Made by a program: the position numbers and the translations under genes. Below, in pieces: positions 18,106 through 28,575 of a stretch of DNA of 45,788 bases. Within the stretch, counting starts at the first letter, position 1; each line of letters opens with the position of its first letter. Source of the stretch: Mikrocytos mackini (lineage: Eukaryota > Endomyxa > Ascetosporea > Mikrocytida > Mikrocytiidae); assembly GCA_030180075.1 (NCBI GenBank), contig JASNJN010000074.1:1-45788 (forward strand), read 5' to 3'. The notes beneath the pieces are model-generated. The model saw only the letters and a program-made list of their open reading frames with translations, ran no database searches and was not told the origin of the DNA.

Positions 18106-18539
18106 AGACTGTCGAATGTATTTTAGAACCGTGTGTGTTACTGTTCTGAAAATAACTCACAGGTAAAATTAATTTAGCCTTTTTCAACGCCATGGGGATG
18201 TAAAGAAGATAAACAAGGAGCATAAATCTATTTTGAACTACTTAAGTTAAAGGATTGATCTATTTGATGCAGTTGAAGTTAGTAGTGATGGTAGTGGCGT
18301 AAGACATTTTATGCCCGCTTCCTTGGCTAGTACTTTTATTAACGCTTACCGACTGACTCTTGGAATTTTCAAACACTCTATTCTCTGCAAGGACCGTTCA
18401 GTTGTTTCGAAAGAGGAATATTATAAATCCAAACCCTCTTTATTTTAACCAGCTTTCTCTAGCAATAGCGCTAAAAGTGTAATAGTGACTGTGACTCTTC
18501 TTTTATTCGCAGTTAATAACAAAAAAAATAAAAATTGGA
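18106..18539. promoter_or_regulatory. Divergent intergenic region
   Basis: 434 bp between two divergent genes for secreted proteins, so it should hold both promoters. The A-rich string AACAAAAAAAATAAAAATTG lies immediately before the protease ATG. I see no repeats or other sites. Confidence 0.35.
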
Positions 18540-20036
18540 ATGACACACAAGCACACATACAGAACGTATATCGTGTTTTTACTTAGCTTCTGCAGCGAAT
18601 TTACTCTACACTTACATTACACTTCATCTAAGAAACATGATGCCGTGATAGAAACGTTCGCACATTCATTGACTGATCGAATCCTTACGAAACGAAGTTT
18701 ATTTGAACTATCACAGATTATAAAACCCGAAGACAGTTTAAAAGCTGATGACTACGTGGAAGATATATACGAACTCATCCGGCAAATGAAAAAGGGGGCG
18801 AAATCCATACACAAATCATGGTTGGATGCTTTAATAGACTCCGGAGATAACACTAGCGAATCAATAGAGGTCGCCATTTCGATGTATCTGCAAGTTAGTT
18901 TGGGAATAATGTACACAGTGAGCAATCCAAAAGGGTATATGGTTTTCATGGATACTGGAAGCAGCCACGCTGTTCTGCCACTAAGCCAGAAAGTAACACA
19001 ACTTACAGGAACATTCAAAGGAATAAGAACAAGCAATTACCTCTTATTCAACAACTCTATTTACTATGGGAGTCTTGTTGAGTGTCCCGTCATCTTCAAA
19101 CCCGGATTCCGTTGCACTTCAGCTGCTTATGTCAGCGACGCTTCCAACTCCGTAGTAGGTGTCGAAGAAATAATACTCGATAAATATAAAGGCGTGTCTG
19201 CTTCTGTTACAACTGAATATAAATTGAATTTATTGAGAGGTCCAAGTTTTGGAGAAGTTGGTATATTTGGAATAGGGTTTGGACTAAGAGGATTTAACAC
19301 CACGCCCTTTTTAATACCGTTTTATAATCCAAATGGTACACAAACGATCCTTTTCCAACTCACAACAAATAACAAACCATTCGATCCTGATTATTCAATC
19401 CATAAGTTAGTCGGCACGATAAAAATTAATGCAGAATTCTCGGAGGATGAGTACAAATGGGCCTATTTCAACAAAAGAGGAAAGAACTATAGTCTGAACG
19501 TTATGTATGGTGTGTATGTAAGCACTGATGGGAGTCCTGGTGTGTACGACATGTCCGATTCAGAGTTTGATGAGATACGATCGGATATTAGGTCCAACAA
19601 CCATGCAGATCTAAAGTACAACAGCTTCATGTTCGATTCCGGAACGTGTGGGTTTATATTGGACATGGCAAACACCCAGCGGATAATCTTTGGTTTGCGA
19701 AAAATATACAGGCACATGCTTCTGACTCAGTATTCTGAAAGCTCGGTTTTCGTATGCTGGCCGGATCACGCCTCAGCCACTCGCCATGGGTTTGTTCCTC
19801 CTTCGAAGGTGTATTTACATATACTTCTGGAAGGTATAAAAGCTGCTGTGTCACTAAAAGGAACGGCTTTCTTTGACATGGTGTTTGAAGAAGATAAATA
19901 TGAATGCCTGTACATCCTTGTCATGAATTCAACTCCCGTTCAGATAATAGGATATCCTATCTGGAAAAAGCTAAACTTGTTATGGGATGCAAACGGAGGT
20001 AGAGTTGGTTTAAGAAGTGGAATTACAAATGATTAA
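18540..20036 (+). CDS. Secreted pepsin-like aspartic protease
   Basis: 498 aa from the ATG at 18540. A hydrophobic N-terminus (about residues 9-25) indicates a signal peptide. A pro-segment of about 100 residues follows. Both catalytic motifs of family A1 are present: FMDTGSSHAVLP (Asp138) and MFDSGTCGFIL (Asp366). GEVGIFGIGFG between them matches the usual Gly-rich loop. The C-terminal IIGYPIWKKLNLLWD corresponds to the hydrophobic end of pepsin-like enzymes (usual ILG-F-YD pattern, degenerate here). The product should be made as a zymogen and act in an acidic compartment or outside the cell, where parasites use such enzymes on host or own exported proteins. The MULE inversion repeat starts only 22 bp after the stop. 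Confidence 0.85.
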   Translation: MTHKHTYRTYIVFLLSFCSEFTLHLHYTSSKKHDAVIETFAHSLTDRILTKRSLFELSQIIKPEDSLKADDYVEDIYELIRQMKKGAKSIHKSWLDALIDSGDNTSESIEVAISMYLQVSLGIMYTVSNPKGYMVFMDTGSSHAVLPLSQKVTQLTGTFKGIRTSNYLLFNNSIYYGSLVECPVIFKPGFRCTSAAYVSDASNSVVGVEEIILDKYKGVSASVTTEYKLNLLRGPSFGEVGIFGIGFGLRGFNTTPFLIPFYNPNGTQTILFQLTTNNKPFDPDYSIHKLVGTIKINAEFSEDEYKWAYFNKRGKNYSLNVMYGVYVSTDGSPGVYDMSDSEFDEIRSDIRSNNHADLKYNSFMFDSGTCGFILDMANTQRIIFGLRKIYRHMLLTQYSESSVFVCWPDHASATRHGFVPPSKVYLHILLEGIKAAVSLKGTAFFDMVFEEDKYECLYILVMNSTPVQIIGYPIWKKLNLLWDANGGRVGLRSGITND

Positions 20037-20057
20037 TTAAAGCGTCTGTGATTCTTG

Positions 20058-20215
20058 CAAATTATCATCGATTTTTAAAGGCTCCTATAATTAAATATAT
20101 TTGTAAGGTGTATATATAAGATGATTTAATATAGTTTTGACCACCTTTTGAAATGTTTTACTCATGTTGGTGTTGTTTACCACAGTTTTATTTTTTAATT
20201 TAAAAAATTTTTAAA
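20058..20215 (+). repeat. MULE left terminal inverted repeat
   Basis: Begins CAAATTATCATCGATTTTTA. It ends about 11 bp before the transposase ATG, so it also serves as the gene's leader and presumably its promoter. Its last part contains AAAAAATTTTTAAACT, the A/T motif seen before other starts in this window. Confidence 0.85.
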
Positions 20216-20226
20216 CTAACATTACA

Positions 20227-23200
20227 ATGGTTGATTGTCATATCTGTGGCGATTCATTTAAAAACAAACGAGCCGTGCGGTGTCATATAGGAAAAATACA
20301 TCATACGGTCAACGTTTCAAAGGAATTTCCCACTCTGAGGGACAGCATACAACACAAAAAAGAATTAAATCCGATTGACCACGACTCCATTAGCACACAT
20401 CGAGGAATGTCTCTTTCGCCTTCTACCATAAGTTCACCCACCATAAAAAACAAAATTACAAAGTATAGTCTTGAGAAAGACCATACGAAGATATTTCCTG
20501 GTGTTTCTATCAATATTCATCCGGATAACATAAATGCCCCAAATGACAATTTAACTTCTCACAAAAACAATATTGGAGTTAAGTCTGGTAGTTTGGAATT
20601 CAATGAGATAATTTATGAAGAGTTAGAGGTATTTGATTCAGCTAAATCGATTGAAACATTTACACAAACAACAGAACGCAGTAAATCATGTAACACTTCA
20701 GACAAGGAACAAAAGAGCCAACTTTATTCTGTGTTGATTTGTAATGAATACAGAGGAATTAACAATAAGAAGTCTTCGCCGTTATCCGATACTAGAAATG
20801 AAATTTTTATTTCCGAAGAAAATATCGAAGTTCCTAAACAAAAAGAGCTTAATACAACTTTTTTAAATGATACCAAGCCGAGAAATATAAGTTCTATTTC
20901 GAATTTACCTACTAAACCACAAGATACAATTTACAACAAAGCGTTTGATAAAATTAAAAACACAGCAATGAAAACCAGCAAAGAAATCAAAGAAGCTTCT
21001 GTTGTTTATCCCAACAATACTAGTAAGCTTAGTAATTTAGGAAACGAAGACAGAAATACAAAAATTAAAACACAATATGAAGTTACAAATAATATTAAAA
21101 AGGCAAAGTTTCAAAAAAAGATGGAATACTTAGACCATCGAGAAGACAAGATTAACGACAAATTTAATTATATGATAATATGTAGGTTTTGTAATTTGCA
21201 AGTATTGTCAAACAAGACTTTAATTAAACACTACAATTCAGCACATGGAACAAATATTAAAATTAAAAAAGTATACTTTAAAAATATAGAGCTTTTTGAT
21301 ATATGGAAAGAAAACAATTTTAAAACAGAGACGCACACAATGATTTTAAAAACACGAAATAATAACGATGGGGATATTGAATACTACAAATGTAATTACC
21401 GTTGCAATAAGAGACGCCAGTGTAGTGCATTTGCTACATGCAATAAATATTCGAACAATACTATAAAAGTCAGTTTTTCTTTTTATCACACACATCCAAC
21501 AAACTGGGATCAAGTATCCCTGCCAACAACAATAAAAGACGACATCATAAAAGAAATTGAAACGGGCGTGCCTTTATATAGAATCTATATAAATTTACTT
21601 TCTCAAATAGATGATAAAATAGAAACAAAATCCCAAACACTTTCAATGGGATATTTGCATTATCTCAAGAAAAAATGCAATGAAAAAATCACTATGAGTA
21701 AAAATGACTATAACAGTTTGTTAAAAATAATAGAAAAAGAAACTGAATATACCGAAAGTAACAAATGCATAATCAAGATATGTTTAAAAAAGTTGGGAAA
21801 AGCAATACCAGAGTACAATATAAAAAGCGATGACTTCATCTTTTCCTTCACAACTCCAAAATTACTAGACAAATTTAATGAATACAGTGGGAAAGGAGTT
21901 CTTTTTGATTCTACACATTCGACTAACCTGTATGCATATCCTTTAATATGTGGAATGGTAGTTACAGATAATTTCTCCGCGTTTCCCTTCATATATATAA
22001 TTGCATCCAACGAACGTGAAGAAACTTTACATTATGTTTTTGAAGAATTTAAGAAATTAATAGATGAAATCAGACCAGTAAACTATTTTGTCTCGGATAT
22101 GTATACAGGTTTTTTTAATGGGTGGAACAAAACATTTGATTATGACATTGATCATATTTTTTGTGACTTCCATGTTAAAAAAAGCTGGAAGAAAAACATT
22201 AATAAGCTTGTTAAAGACGAAAAAACCCGAAAAATTATTGTTGAATATTTCGACATATTTTCTAGGACAACTTGTAAAGATAAATTCGAATTAGCGCTTG
22301 AAAGTTTTATGAAAACCATAGAAAAATTAAACGAACGTTTTTTTATTTATTTCAAAACATTTTATTATTCGAATAAAGAGAAATGGGCTTTGCCCTACAG
22401 GCTGAAATGTTATTTTAATACTAATAATTACTGCGAAAGCTTCTTTAAAAAATTAAAATACAAGTTCTTAGATAATATTACTAATAGCAGAGTGGATTTA
22501 TTGTGTGTTAAATTATTTAAAACATCATATATTCTAATTAATGAGCATGCAGTTAGATCCGCTTCAGGAAAGAAAGGAAACCAAACGTTCAGAGTCACAC
22601 AATCTATAAAGAACCATAAGACTTCTCTTGATATCGATAAAGAATTGATCACAACTATTGACAGTATTAACTTTGAGTACAATGGGTATAAAATTTCCTG
22701 GTCCCAACAATTCGAAGAAATAGTACACTCTAAGATCTTATGTCCTTATTGTCTTTTTCACTTTCAAGAATTTACTTGTACGTGTTTAAACTTCACTAAA
22801 GTAAAACAAATGTGTAAACATATACACGCTGTTGCTTCTAAGTACTTCCAAACAAGATTCATGTCACGGGCGTATTCTAATTTTGGCCATGTTTATGACA
22901 ATACTGAACTAAAAGAAAGAAAAGATTCTGAGATTGGAACAATAATAGTAAGCGAAATGCCAAAAAGTAAAAGAATAAAAGATAGAACACCAATTATTGT
23001 GGAGAGTATAGAAAGTACGAATCAAATTAGTCATGCTGTGTCAAATTCCGAGTTAGAAAATATGATTAGCAGCTTATCTAAAATAAGCTTACACTGTACG
23101 GGATTTTCAAATTCTGATGAGATTAATACTTCCTTAGAACAATGTATTTCATTGTTGGCACTCAATCTAGAACCGAACAAGCTAAGTACAAACCCTGTCC

Positions 23201-23499
23201 CTCGCGGTTTTAATAGAAGAAGAAATGCGGTAAAGCAAAGAGATTTGGGAGTAATAAGTAATACAGGTTCCGAGTTGAAGTTTAAGAAGTTCGGAAAGAA
23301 AAGAGGGCGGAAAGTAGTAAAGCTTATTAAGGGTGTTTCAGTTTGTTGGAGCTGCTTTTCAATGGAAGATCGAAATAGTAGTCCGTTCATTGACTGGGTG
23401 TGTTGCGTTAGGTGTGATAAGTGGTATCACGAAGATTGTCTTCCGGGGCTAGATCAAAACAAACTCGACGTCTATGTGTGTTGTGTTTCTAAGATGTAG
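20227..23499 (+). CDS. MULE transposase with C2H2, SWIM and PHD zinc fingers
   Basis: 1090 aa, intronless, from the ATG at 20227. Domains in order: a C2H2 finger (Cys4, Cys7, His20, His25); a 290-residue Ser/Asn/Lys-rich linker; a second C2H2-like finger (about 317-341); a Cys/His-rich FAR1/FLYWCH-like segment (about 355-440, YYKCNYRCN...FYHTHP); the DDE core with Asp561 (GVLFDSTHS), Asp624 (FVSDMYTGFFNGWN) and Glu737 (NNYCESFFKKLK), plus CDFHVKKSW; a SWIM finger (Cys851, Cys853, Cys863, His865); and a C-terminal PHD finger (Cys1040 to about 1088). DDE plus SWIM is standard for MULE transposases. A PHD finger, which usually reads histone tails, is unusual and could guide insertion to certain chromatin; that is inference. 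All catalytic residues are present. Confidence 0.9.
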   Translation: MVDCHICGDSFKNKRAVRCHIGKIHHTVNVSKEFPTLRDSIQHKKELNPIDHDSISTHRGMSLSPSTISSPTIKNKITKYSLEKDHTKIFPGVSINIHPDNINAPNDNLTSHKNNIGVKSGSLEFNEIIYEELEVFDSAKSIETFTQTTERSKSCNTSDKEQKSQLYSVLICNEYRGINNKKSSPLSDTRNEIFISEENIEVPKQKELNTTFLNDTKPRNISSISNLPTKPQDTIYNKAFDKIKNTAMKTSKEIKEASVVYPNNTSKLSNLGNEDRNTKIKTQYEVTNNIKKAKFQKKMEYLDHREDKINDKFNYMIICRFCNLQVLSNKTLIKHYNSAHGTNIKIKKVYFKNIELFDIWKENNFKTETHTMILKTRNNNDGDIEYYKCNYRCNKRRQCSAFATCNKYSNNTIKVSFSFYHTHPTNWDQVSLPTTIKDDIIKEIETGVPLYRIYINLLSQIDDKIETKSQTLSMGYLHYLKKKCNEKITMSKNDYNSLLKIIEKETEYTESNKCIIKICLKKLGKAIPEYNIKSDDFIFSFTTPKLLDKFNEYSGKGVLFDSTHSTNLYAYPLICGMVVTDNFSAFPFIYIIASNEREETLHYVFEEFKKLIDEIRPVNYFVSDMYTGFFNGWNKTFDYDIDHIFCDFHVKKSWKKNINKLVKDEKTRKIIVEYFDIFSRTTCKDKFELALESFMKTIEKLNERFFIYFKTFYYSNKEKWALPYRLKCYFNTNNYCESFFKKLKYKFLDNITNSRVDLLCVKLFKTSYILINEHAVRSASGKKGNQTFRVTQSIKNHKTSLDIDKELITTIDSINFEYNGYKISWSQQFEEIVHSKILCPYCLFHFQEFTCTCLNFTKVKQMCKHIHAVASKYFQTRFMSRAYSNFGHVYDNTELKERKDSEIGTIIVSEMPKSKRIKDRTPIIVESIESTNQISHAVSNSELENMISSLSKISLHCTGFSNSDEINTSLEQCISLLALNLEPNKLSTNPVPRGFNRRRNAVKQRDLGVISNTGSELKFKKFGKKRGRKVVKLIKGVSVCWSCFSMEDRNSSPFIDWVCCVRCDKWYHEDCLPGLDQNKLDVYVCCVSKM

Positions 23500-26400
23500 A
23501 TGACTAAAATAGCTTTGATCGATCACCCAATTAAATAATAACTATTATTTGTCAATGTTCACATATATTTGCCAATGAAAGTATTCAAATAAAGTTTACG
23601 TAGAGAAATTTAAAATGCCGTATTTCAAAATAACTCTTTTTCTCAATCTAAATTCGTTTTATATCATTCTCACCCATTTTGGCTCAATATATGCTCTAAT
23701 ATTGTGAATTGTGCAGATATAAGTATAGGTATTGAATAATTAATAAAAATTCAATTATATACCAAAGTACTTTAACAGGTAGATGTCTTTATCATAATTG
23801 TTTAGTAAACGTTTAAGTTATGATAGGTTGATATGTTGTTTTATCAGTTCTTAAGTATAAGTTCAGTATTTAAAAAAACTATATATTCGTCTTTCTACGT
23901 TTAGATTTAACAAGCAGTTCGGTAGTTCAAGTATAAGTAGAAACTTACTAGTCTGATTTTCTCAAGTTATTGAAGTATGTACAATTCCTTTGTATATAAA
24001 ATATTATGGTTATGAATGTATTATATTCACTTAAGTATCAAGCTATGCATGTAGTAATACTGAGTTGTAAGTGTCAAACATCTAAGTCTTTAAGTCTTTG
24101 TATTTAAGTTTAATATATAACATCATAGGCTATACATTAACTGATGAATAAAATTTTCTTTCTATGTTTGTAGAACTTATAAATATGCCGGATAATTCTG
24201 GCTAAAACTGCTTGGGAAATGATCCACCAAATACAAAAACAATAGCATGGAAATTGTATGTTGATTCAGTATGTAGAAGTCTAATTGATAGTCCGATGGA
24301 AATTTCTTTTTCTTATTAGTGCTTTTATTAAAGATGTAAAAACTCTATTGTATGGAAATATTCAATAATAAAATATTCCAGTTCATTATACCTTCTAAAT
24401 AGTACAATAATCAAATGTTTCTTCGTCTTTTCTGATCAAAATGGTTCAGAAAGCCAATGTCTTCTTTCATATTTTCATACTACAATTGGATAAGTAAGTT
24501 GTGTGGAGAACCGTATAACTATATAGTACCAAATCTAAAAAGGTCATGAAAAATTAAGATAAGTGTGTTATTAACTTTTTCCAGGCATTATAAGTATATT
24601 CGAAAGAAATTAATATAGAATTAGTCTCTATTTCTATTATTTGTACTCCCAAATTAATTCTTAAACTTGATGAATTATGTATAGTGTTTTATAATAGTGA
24701 TCTGTTTTTCTCATTATAACAGAAAGTCGTTGGTAAATATGAGTGTCTATCAGTCCAGGTCATTTTCAAAGAATCTATGTTAATACAAGTATTAAGTTAA
24801 AGTCATAAATTAATACATAACCGAATAGCTGTATTAAGAAGTAAGTAACATAAAGTGTGCTAAAAAACCACTTGCCTAATAAGTATCATCTCTAGTTTAT
24901 CTATCGGATAATTGTGTAAATATTGAGCTTGTCGGTACAGTCTATAAAGAAAGTCATACTACATTACCTCGAGAGTCTTTATTAATATTCTACAACATAG
25001 AGTTAGAAATGATAGTATATTCAAGATAGTGGGAGAAATGCTAAAATAAATTGGCAGTCATTGATTAGAATCGAACATTCCAACCTATATTTCTTTTATT
25101 TCTTGAATAATCTGTAAAGACAATGGCGCAATGTACAACAGTCAGAATAGCGCATTGAATAATGATCTGAATAAGTAAGGGACCTTTTAGTATCACAATT
25201 CAAGATTGACCCTTTAGTTGCGCTCTGAGAAAGAAATCACAAAAAGTAGAATAACACTTCACCGCATATACGTAGTTTTGTATTTTTATTATACACAAAG
25301 GAAGAACTGGGATAATATGTGAAGTCATTGATCTATGTTTGTTAGATATCAGCTTTCGATCTTTGTTCCTTAAGTATATTTAACCATAATTTCAAAATAT
25401 CCGGTTGTAATGAAAGTTAAACAAATCAATATAAAAAATCATATATTGAATTCATAATCTAATTGCTCTGTCCGTATATTAAAGTTTCAAAACCACTCTA
25501 ATTTAAATTATGTTTTATTGGTTCTGTACATTCCTATGTATACAAATGGTGAATGGGAAAAGGTTTGATACTATTACAAACTCCTCATGAGTATTAATCT
25601 AGAGACATAATGTGGGTTAAGAATGGAATCCTTTGTTAGAAGAAGTTACTCACTTATAAGAATATGTATTTGGGAGTAGATGAAGATCTTTCTTGAGTAG
25701 TAGTTTTGTATTAGTCGATAAAGTACAATATTATAGCTATAATATTTGTAATGTGTTTTTATTCGTAGTGTATATGTTCCCGAATTCCAGTTAAAATATA
25801 AAATTTGGTAACCTGTGCTATATTGGGATTATAAAAGTGTCAATCTTAAATTCTTTAACCTATAAAGTTTATATAAGTTTCAAACTATTCTATTTTCTTG
25901 AATTTCTGCAGTCATAATTCTCTTCGAATTTCTGTTCCATAGAGTAATACCATAACAAAAATTTTTTGTCCAACTTCAATACCGGATCAAAGAAAAGACT
26001 TACAATATTGCATAGGATTCCCATAATCAAATACACTAAAAATTTGTAGAAGTGAGCTGGATTCTTGTCTCGAATGAGTGTATAAATGATCTTGTACAAA
26101 ACTTCTAGTACAAACAGAACATACATTTATAACTCCAAATAGCTGTATTTGAGTTATTTGTAAATAATTCTCTTTGATATTCACGAAACTTTTACATCAA
26201 AATGTCTAACTATAGTATTCTTAATTCTATTAAACGTTGTATGTCTAAGATGAATACCATGCATGTTGGAGTATACAATGATGGTGTATAAAGGGATGGT
26301 GTGTTCTAGTCTTCAAAAACACAAAGAAAGTCTATACCCCGTGATAAGTTTGATATATACGTGTGTAAACTAAAACATTGATAGAGGCTGTTGAATATTC

Positions 26401-26789
26401 TACGAAGTCTTTTAATTCGAGTTAAACAGGGATAAACAATTAAGTTTAAATAGCCATAATAGCAGTCTATGCCTATAAAGAGGCTACATAATGTTGATTC
26501 GGCGCGTAAAAGTTGTACATGTTGAATATTATCATTGTGTAATGGTATATAAAAGTAATGAAGCTTCGTCTAAGGTTTTGCCCAAAGTGAAATGGGTATA
26601 GTAAACTTGTTGCGATAGTGGTGTTTAATGTCTTGCTTTAATGTGGAGGTTAGTATCGTTTTCTGATCTGTTAGATGTCTTATCGATAGTTCTTCAACCA
26701 ATTATGTTGGCATTGGGATCGATGGTATGAGCGATATCGCTCGTACCAATGCTGCAGCAGGCGTTCACGAGTAAACTGGCCATACACAA
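23500..26789. other. 3.3-kb non-coding interior of the MULE
   Basis: It has no frame longer than about 80 codons and none that looks like protein (the longest minus frames, about 25890-26184, are hydrophobic and overlap each other). The DNA is AT-rich and non-repetitive to the eye, apart from many short TAAGTAT/GTATAAG words. It may be a captured genomic fragment, a decayed second gene or a long regulatory tail. A strong palindrome lies near its right end. Confidence 0.5.
26710..26752. repeat. Palindrome near the MULE right end
   Basis: GGTATGAGCGAT/ATCGCTCGTACC (26724-26747) is a 24-bp palindrome with one mismatch. GCATTGG (26710-26716) and CCAATGC (26746-26752) add an outer inverted pair. 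It lies 37 bp inside the right terminal repeat, a position suited to a transposase- or regulator-binding site. Confidence 0.5.
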
Positions 26790-26957
26790 ACTTCATAAAT
26801 TTTTAAATTAAAAAATTAAAAAAATAAAACTGTGGTAAACAACACCAACATGAGTAAAACTTTTCAAAAGGTGGTCAAAACTATATTAAATCATCTTATA
26901 TGTACACCTTACAAATATATTTAATTATAGGAGCCTTTAAAAATCGATGATAATTTG
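26790..26957 (-). repeat. MULE right terminal inverted repeat
   Basis: The reverse complement begins CAAATTATCATCGATTTTTA, identical to the left end. Substitutions noted: C for T in the GTGTATAT segment and A for T in the GAAATG segment. The inner border is blurred by extra T/A bases. Confidence 0.85.
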
Positions 26958-27204
26958 TGTTTGTACATTTTCGATTCTAAAATTCGACAATTTGTTTATC
27001 TTTTAAAGATCTATCATTTCCATATCTTTATCATAATATTGGTAATTTTATAGTTTATAAAAATGTAAATATCACTGATAGTGGACTAAATTTCATAGAA
27101 ATAAATTGAAATTCCACTATATCAATATTTACTGTATAAGCTGCCCATAACAATAACATCGTTCAACAAAGAGTATAAATTCTCAAATCATTATTCACTT
27201 TTAT

Positions 27205-27720
27205 TCACTCTTTGAAATTTAGGTTTTTTACATATTTAATAGCGTCCTCTTCCTCCTCATCAACTAAAATGACGGCCTTTTTAATTTTTTCAACAAGGGT
27301 CTTGTCTGCTCCCTTAAAACCCATAACCTTTGACGCTTTGTCTCCTTTGCTGTCACTACTAGATGTCTTGTCAGTTTTTGATTCCTGTATTTCGGTGTGA
27401 TACGTTTCCTTGCAGCGACGAAGATACTTGGAAATCATAGAATCTCTCGTTGAGTTGAAATTTTTCTCGATCTCCTTTACAGTCATGTTCTCGCCCAGTT
27501 TCTTGCTTAATTTCTCGGCGTTCTGTAAGAAGATCTCAAAACGTTGCAGCTCGTCGTTTGATATACCATAAAAGGCCTTGAGTTTGTTGAGATTCCTGGA
27601 ATCCCGTTTTTTCTCCTTAGTGTCCTCTACGCTTAAAGATGAAGAGTTGGAAACCGACAGTCTTTTCGGATTTCCAACGGCCACCTGTACTTCTGCTGAT
27701 GTTTCCTTGGTGTCTGGCAT
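27205..27720 (-). CDS. Lys/Ser-rich unknown protein
   Basis: 171 aa from the ATG at 27720 to TGA 27205-27207. The N-terminal 40 residues are Ser/Lys/Glu-rich and look disordered. Residues about 45-110 form a charged helical segment (ELQRFEIFLQNAEKL, then MISKYLRRCKETYH). A second Ser/Lys-rich linker leads to a C-terminal helix with an acidic DEEEED run. There is no signal peptide and no recognised domain. The composition suggests a nuclear or nucleic-acid-associated protein. It is the first gene beyond the MULE, whose right end lies 247 bp from its stop. Confidence 0.65.
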   Translation of the reverse strand: MPDTKETSAEVQVAVGNPKRLSVSNSSSLSVEDTKEKKRDSRNLNKLKAFYGISNDELQRFEIFLQNAEKLSKKLGENMTVKEIEKNFNSTRDSMISKYLRRCKETYHTEIQESKTDKTSSSDSKGDKASKVMGFKGADKTLVEKIKKAVILVDEEEEDAIKYVKNLNFKE

Positions 27721-28020
27721 AATCTTGAAAATAAAATACAGTATTAATTTTAAAACAGAATTACAAATGACAACATCACATTGATTTTATATCAGATACA
27801 ACGAATTTCAAGATCGATTCTCCATAGCTTGTGACGTTCCATGAGTTGTTGAACTAAGATTGGAAATTCTTATATAAACCAAAGCCATTTCTCGGCTTAT
27901 TGAAAGCTCTGTTGACCGTTTCAATAAAAACAAGCAACAAAATTGTTTTAAAATATAGTATTAGTGATTAACATGGAATTTAGATCAAAATATCGAGTTT
28001 AGTAGAAATGAATGTTTGAA
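27721..28020. promoter_or_regulatory. Leader region of the Lys/Ser-rich gene
   Basis: 300 bp between the start of the 27205 gene and the end of the thymidine kinase gene, both on the minus strand. The T-rich string ATTTTATTTTCAAG lies right before the ATG. I see nothing else in it. Confidence 0.3.
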
Positions 28021-28575
28021 TTAGTTCGATTTATCGTAACATTTATTGAAACAGTCCCTACACAACGCCTCGTAGTCCTTCGACCCTCCCACAAAAACCT
28101 CATCTTTGATATTATCTGCGATTTGATAAGTGTAGTGTGCTTCCGAGCCACACTGGTCGCAGATTGATGACAATTTTGTTATACTCTCAACATTCGCATA
28201 TAACAAAGGTATTGGTGTGAATGGTTTTCGTTCAAATGTTCCGTTTAACGCTGCGATTATAACCTTCTTCCCGGCATCTGCCATTTTGTTGCAGAAAGGA
28301 ACCAAATCTTCGAAGAACTGTCCTTCGTCAATCCCAACCACTTGCACATCCAACAGTTGCTCTCGGACCTCATTTAAGCTTTGAACACGAACCGCGGGTA
28401 TCTCTATTTTGTCGTGGGTGACTATAGACTTCTCAGAGAAGCGGGTATCGAAGCTGTGTTTGATCACCAATGTGGTTTTCCTTGCTCGCTTGTACCTTTC
28501 TACCATACGAATTAATTCGGTCGTCTTCCCCGAAAACATAGGCCCTGTAATTAAGTGAATACTTCCTCCGGTCAT
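28021..28575 (-). CDS. Thymidine kinase (type II, TK1-like)
   Basis: 184 aa from the ATG at 28575, the usual length for the core enzyme. It has the P-loop GPMFSGKTTE (residues about 8-17), the Walker B-like GIDEGQFF, the thymidine-binding lasso (PFTPIPLLYANVESITKL), and the structural zinc site CDQC...CRDC near the C-terminus. It phosphorylates thymidine to dTMP in the salvage pathway, probably in the cytosol. The whole family signature is intact. The C-terminal regulatory tail of animal TK1 is absent. Salvage enzymes of this kind suit an organism that takes nucleosides from its surroundings. Confidence 0.95.
   Translation of the reverse strand: MTGGSIHLITGPMFSGKTTELIRMVERYKRARKTTLVIKHSFDTRFSEKSIVTHDKIEIPAVRVQSLNEVREQLLDVQVVGIDEGQFFEDLVPFCNKMADAGKKVIIAALNGTFERKPFTPIPLLYANVESITKLSSICDQCGSEAHYTYQIADNIKDEVFVGGSKDYEALCRDCFNKCYDKSN

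Larger units (their letters stand above)
20058..26957 (+). mobile_element. 6.9-kb MULE DNA transposon with long terminal inverted repeats
   Basis: The ends at 20058-20215 and 26790-26957 are inverted copies; the outer 140 bp or so differ at only two positions that I can see, then by short indels in T/A runs. Between them lie one transposase gene (20227-23499) and 3.3 kb without genes. Long inverted repeats plus a MULE-type transposase identify a Mutator-like element. The 9 bp next to the left end (TGATTCTTG) and to the right end (TGTTTGTAC) do not match, so no target duplication is evident. Near-identical ends and an intact gene suggest recent activity. Confidence 0.8.

Noticed and set aside
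25890-26184. Two overlapping minus-strand frames inside the MULE
   Set aside because: They overlap in different phases, have no motif and lie in AT-rich DNA; chance is the simpler reading.
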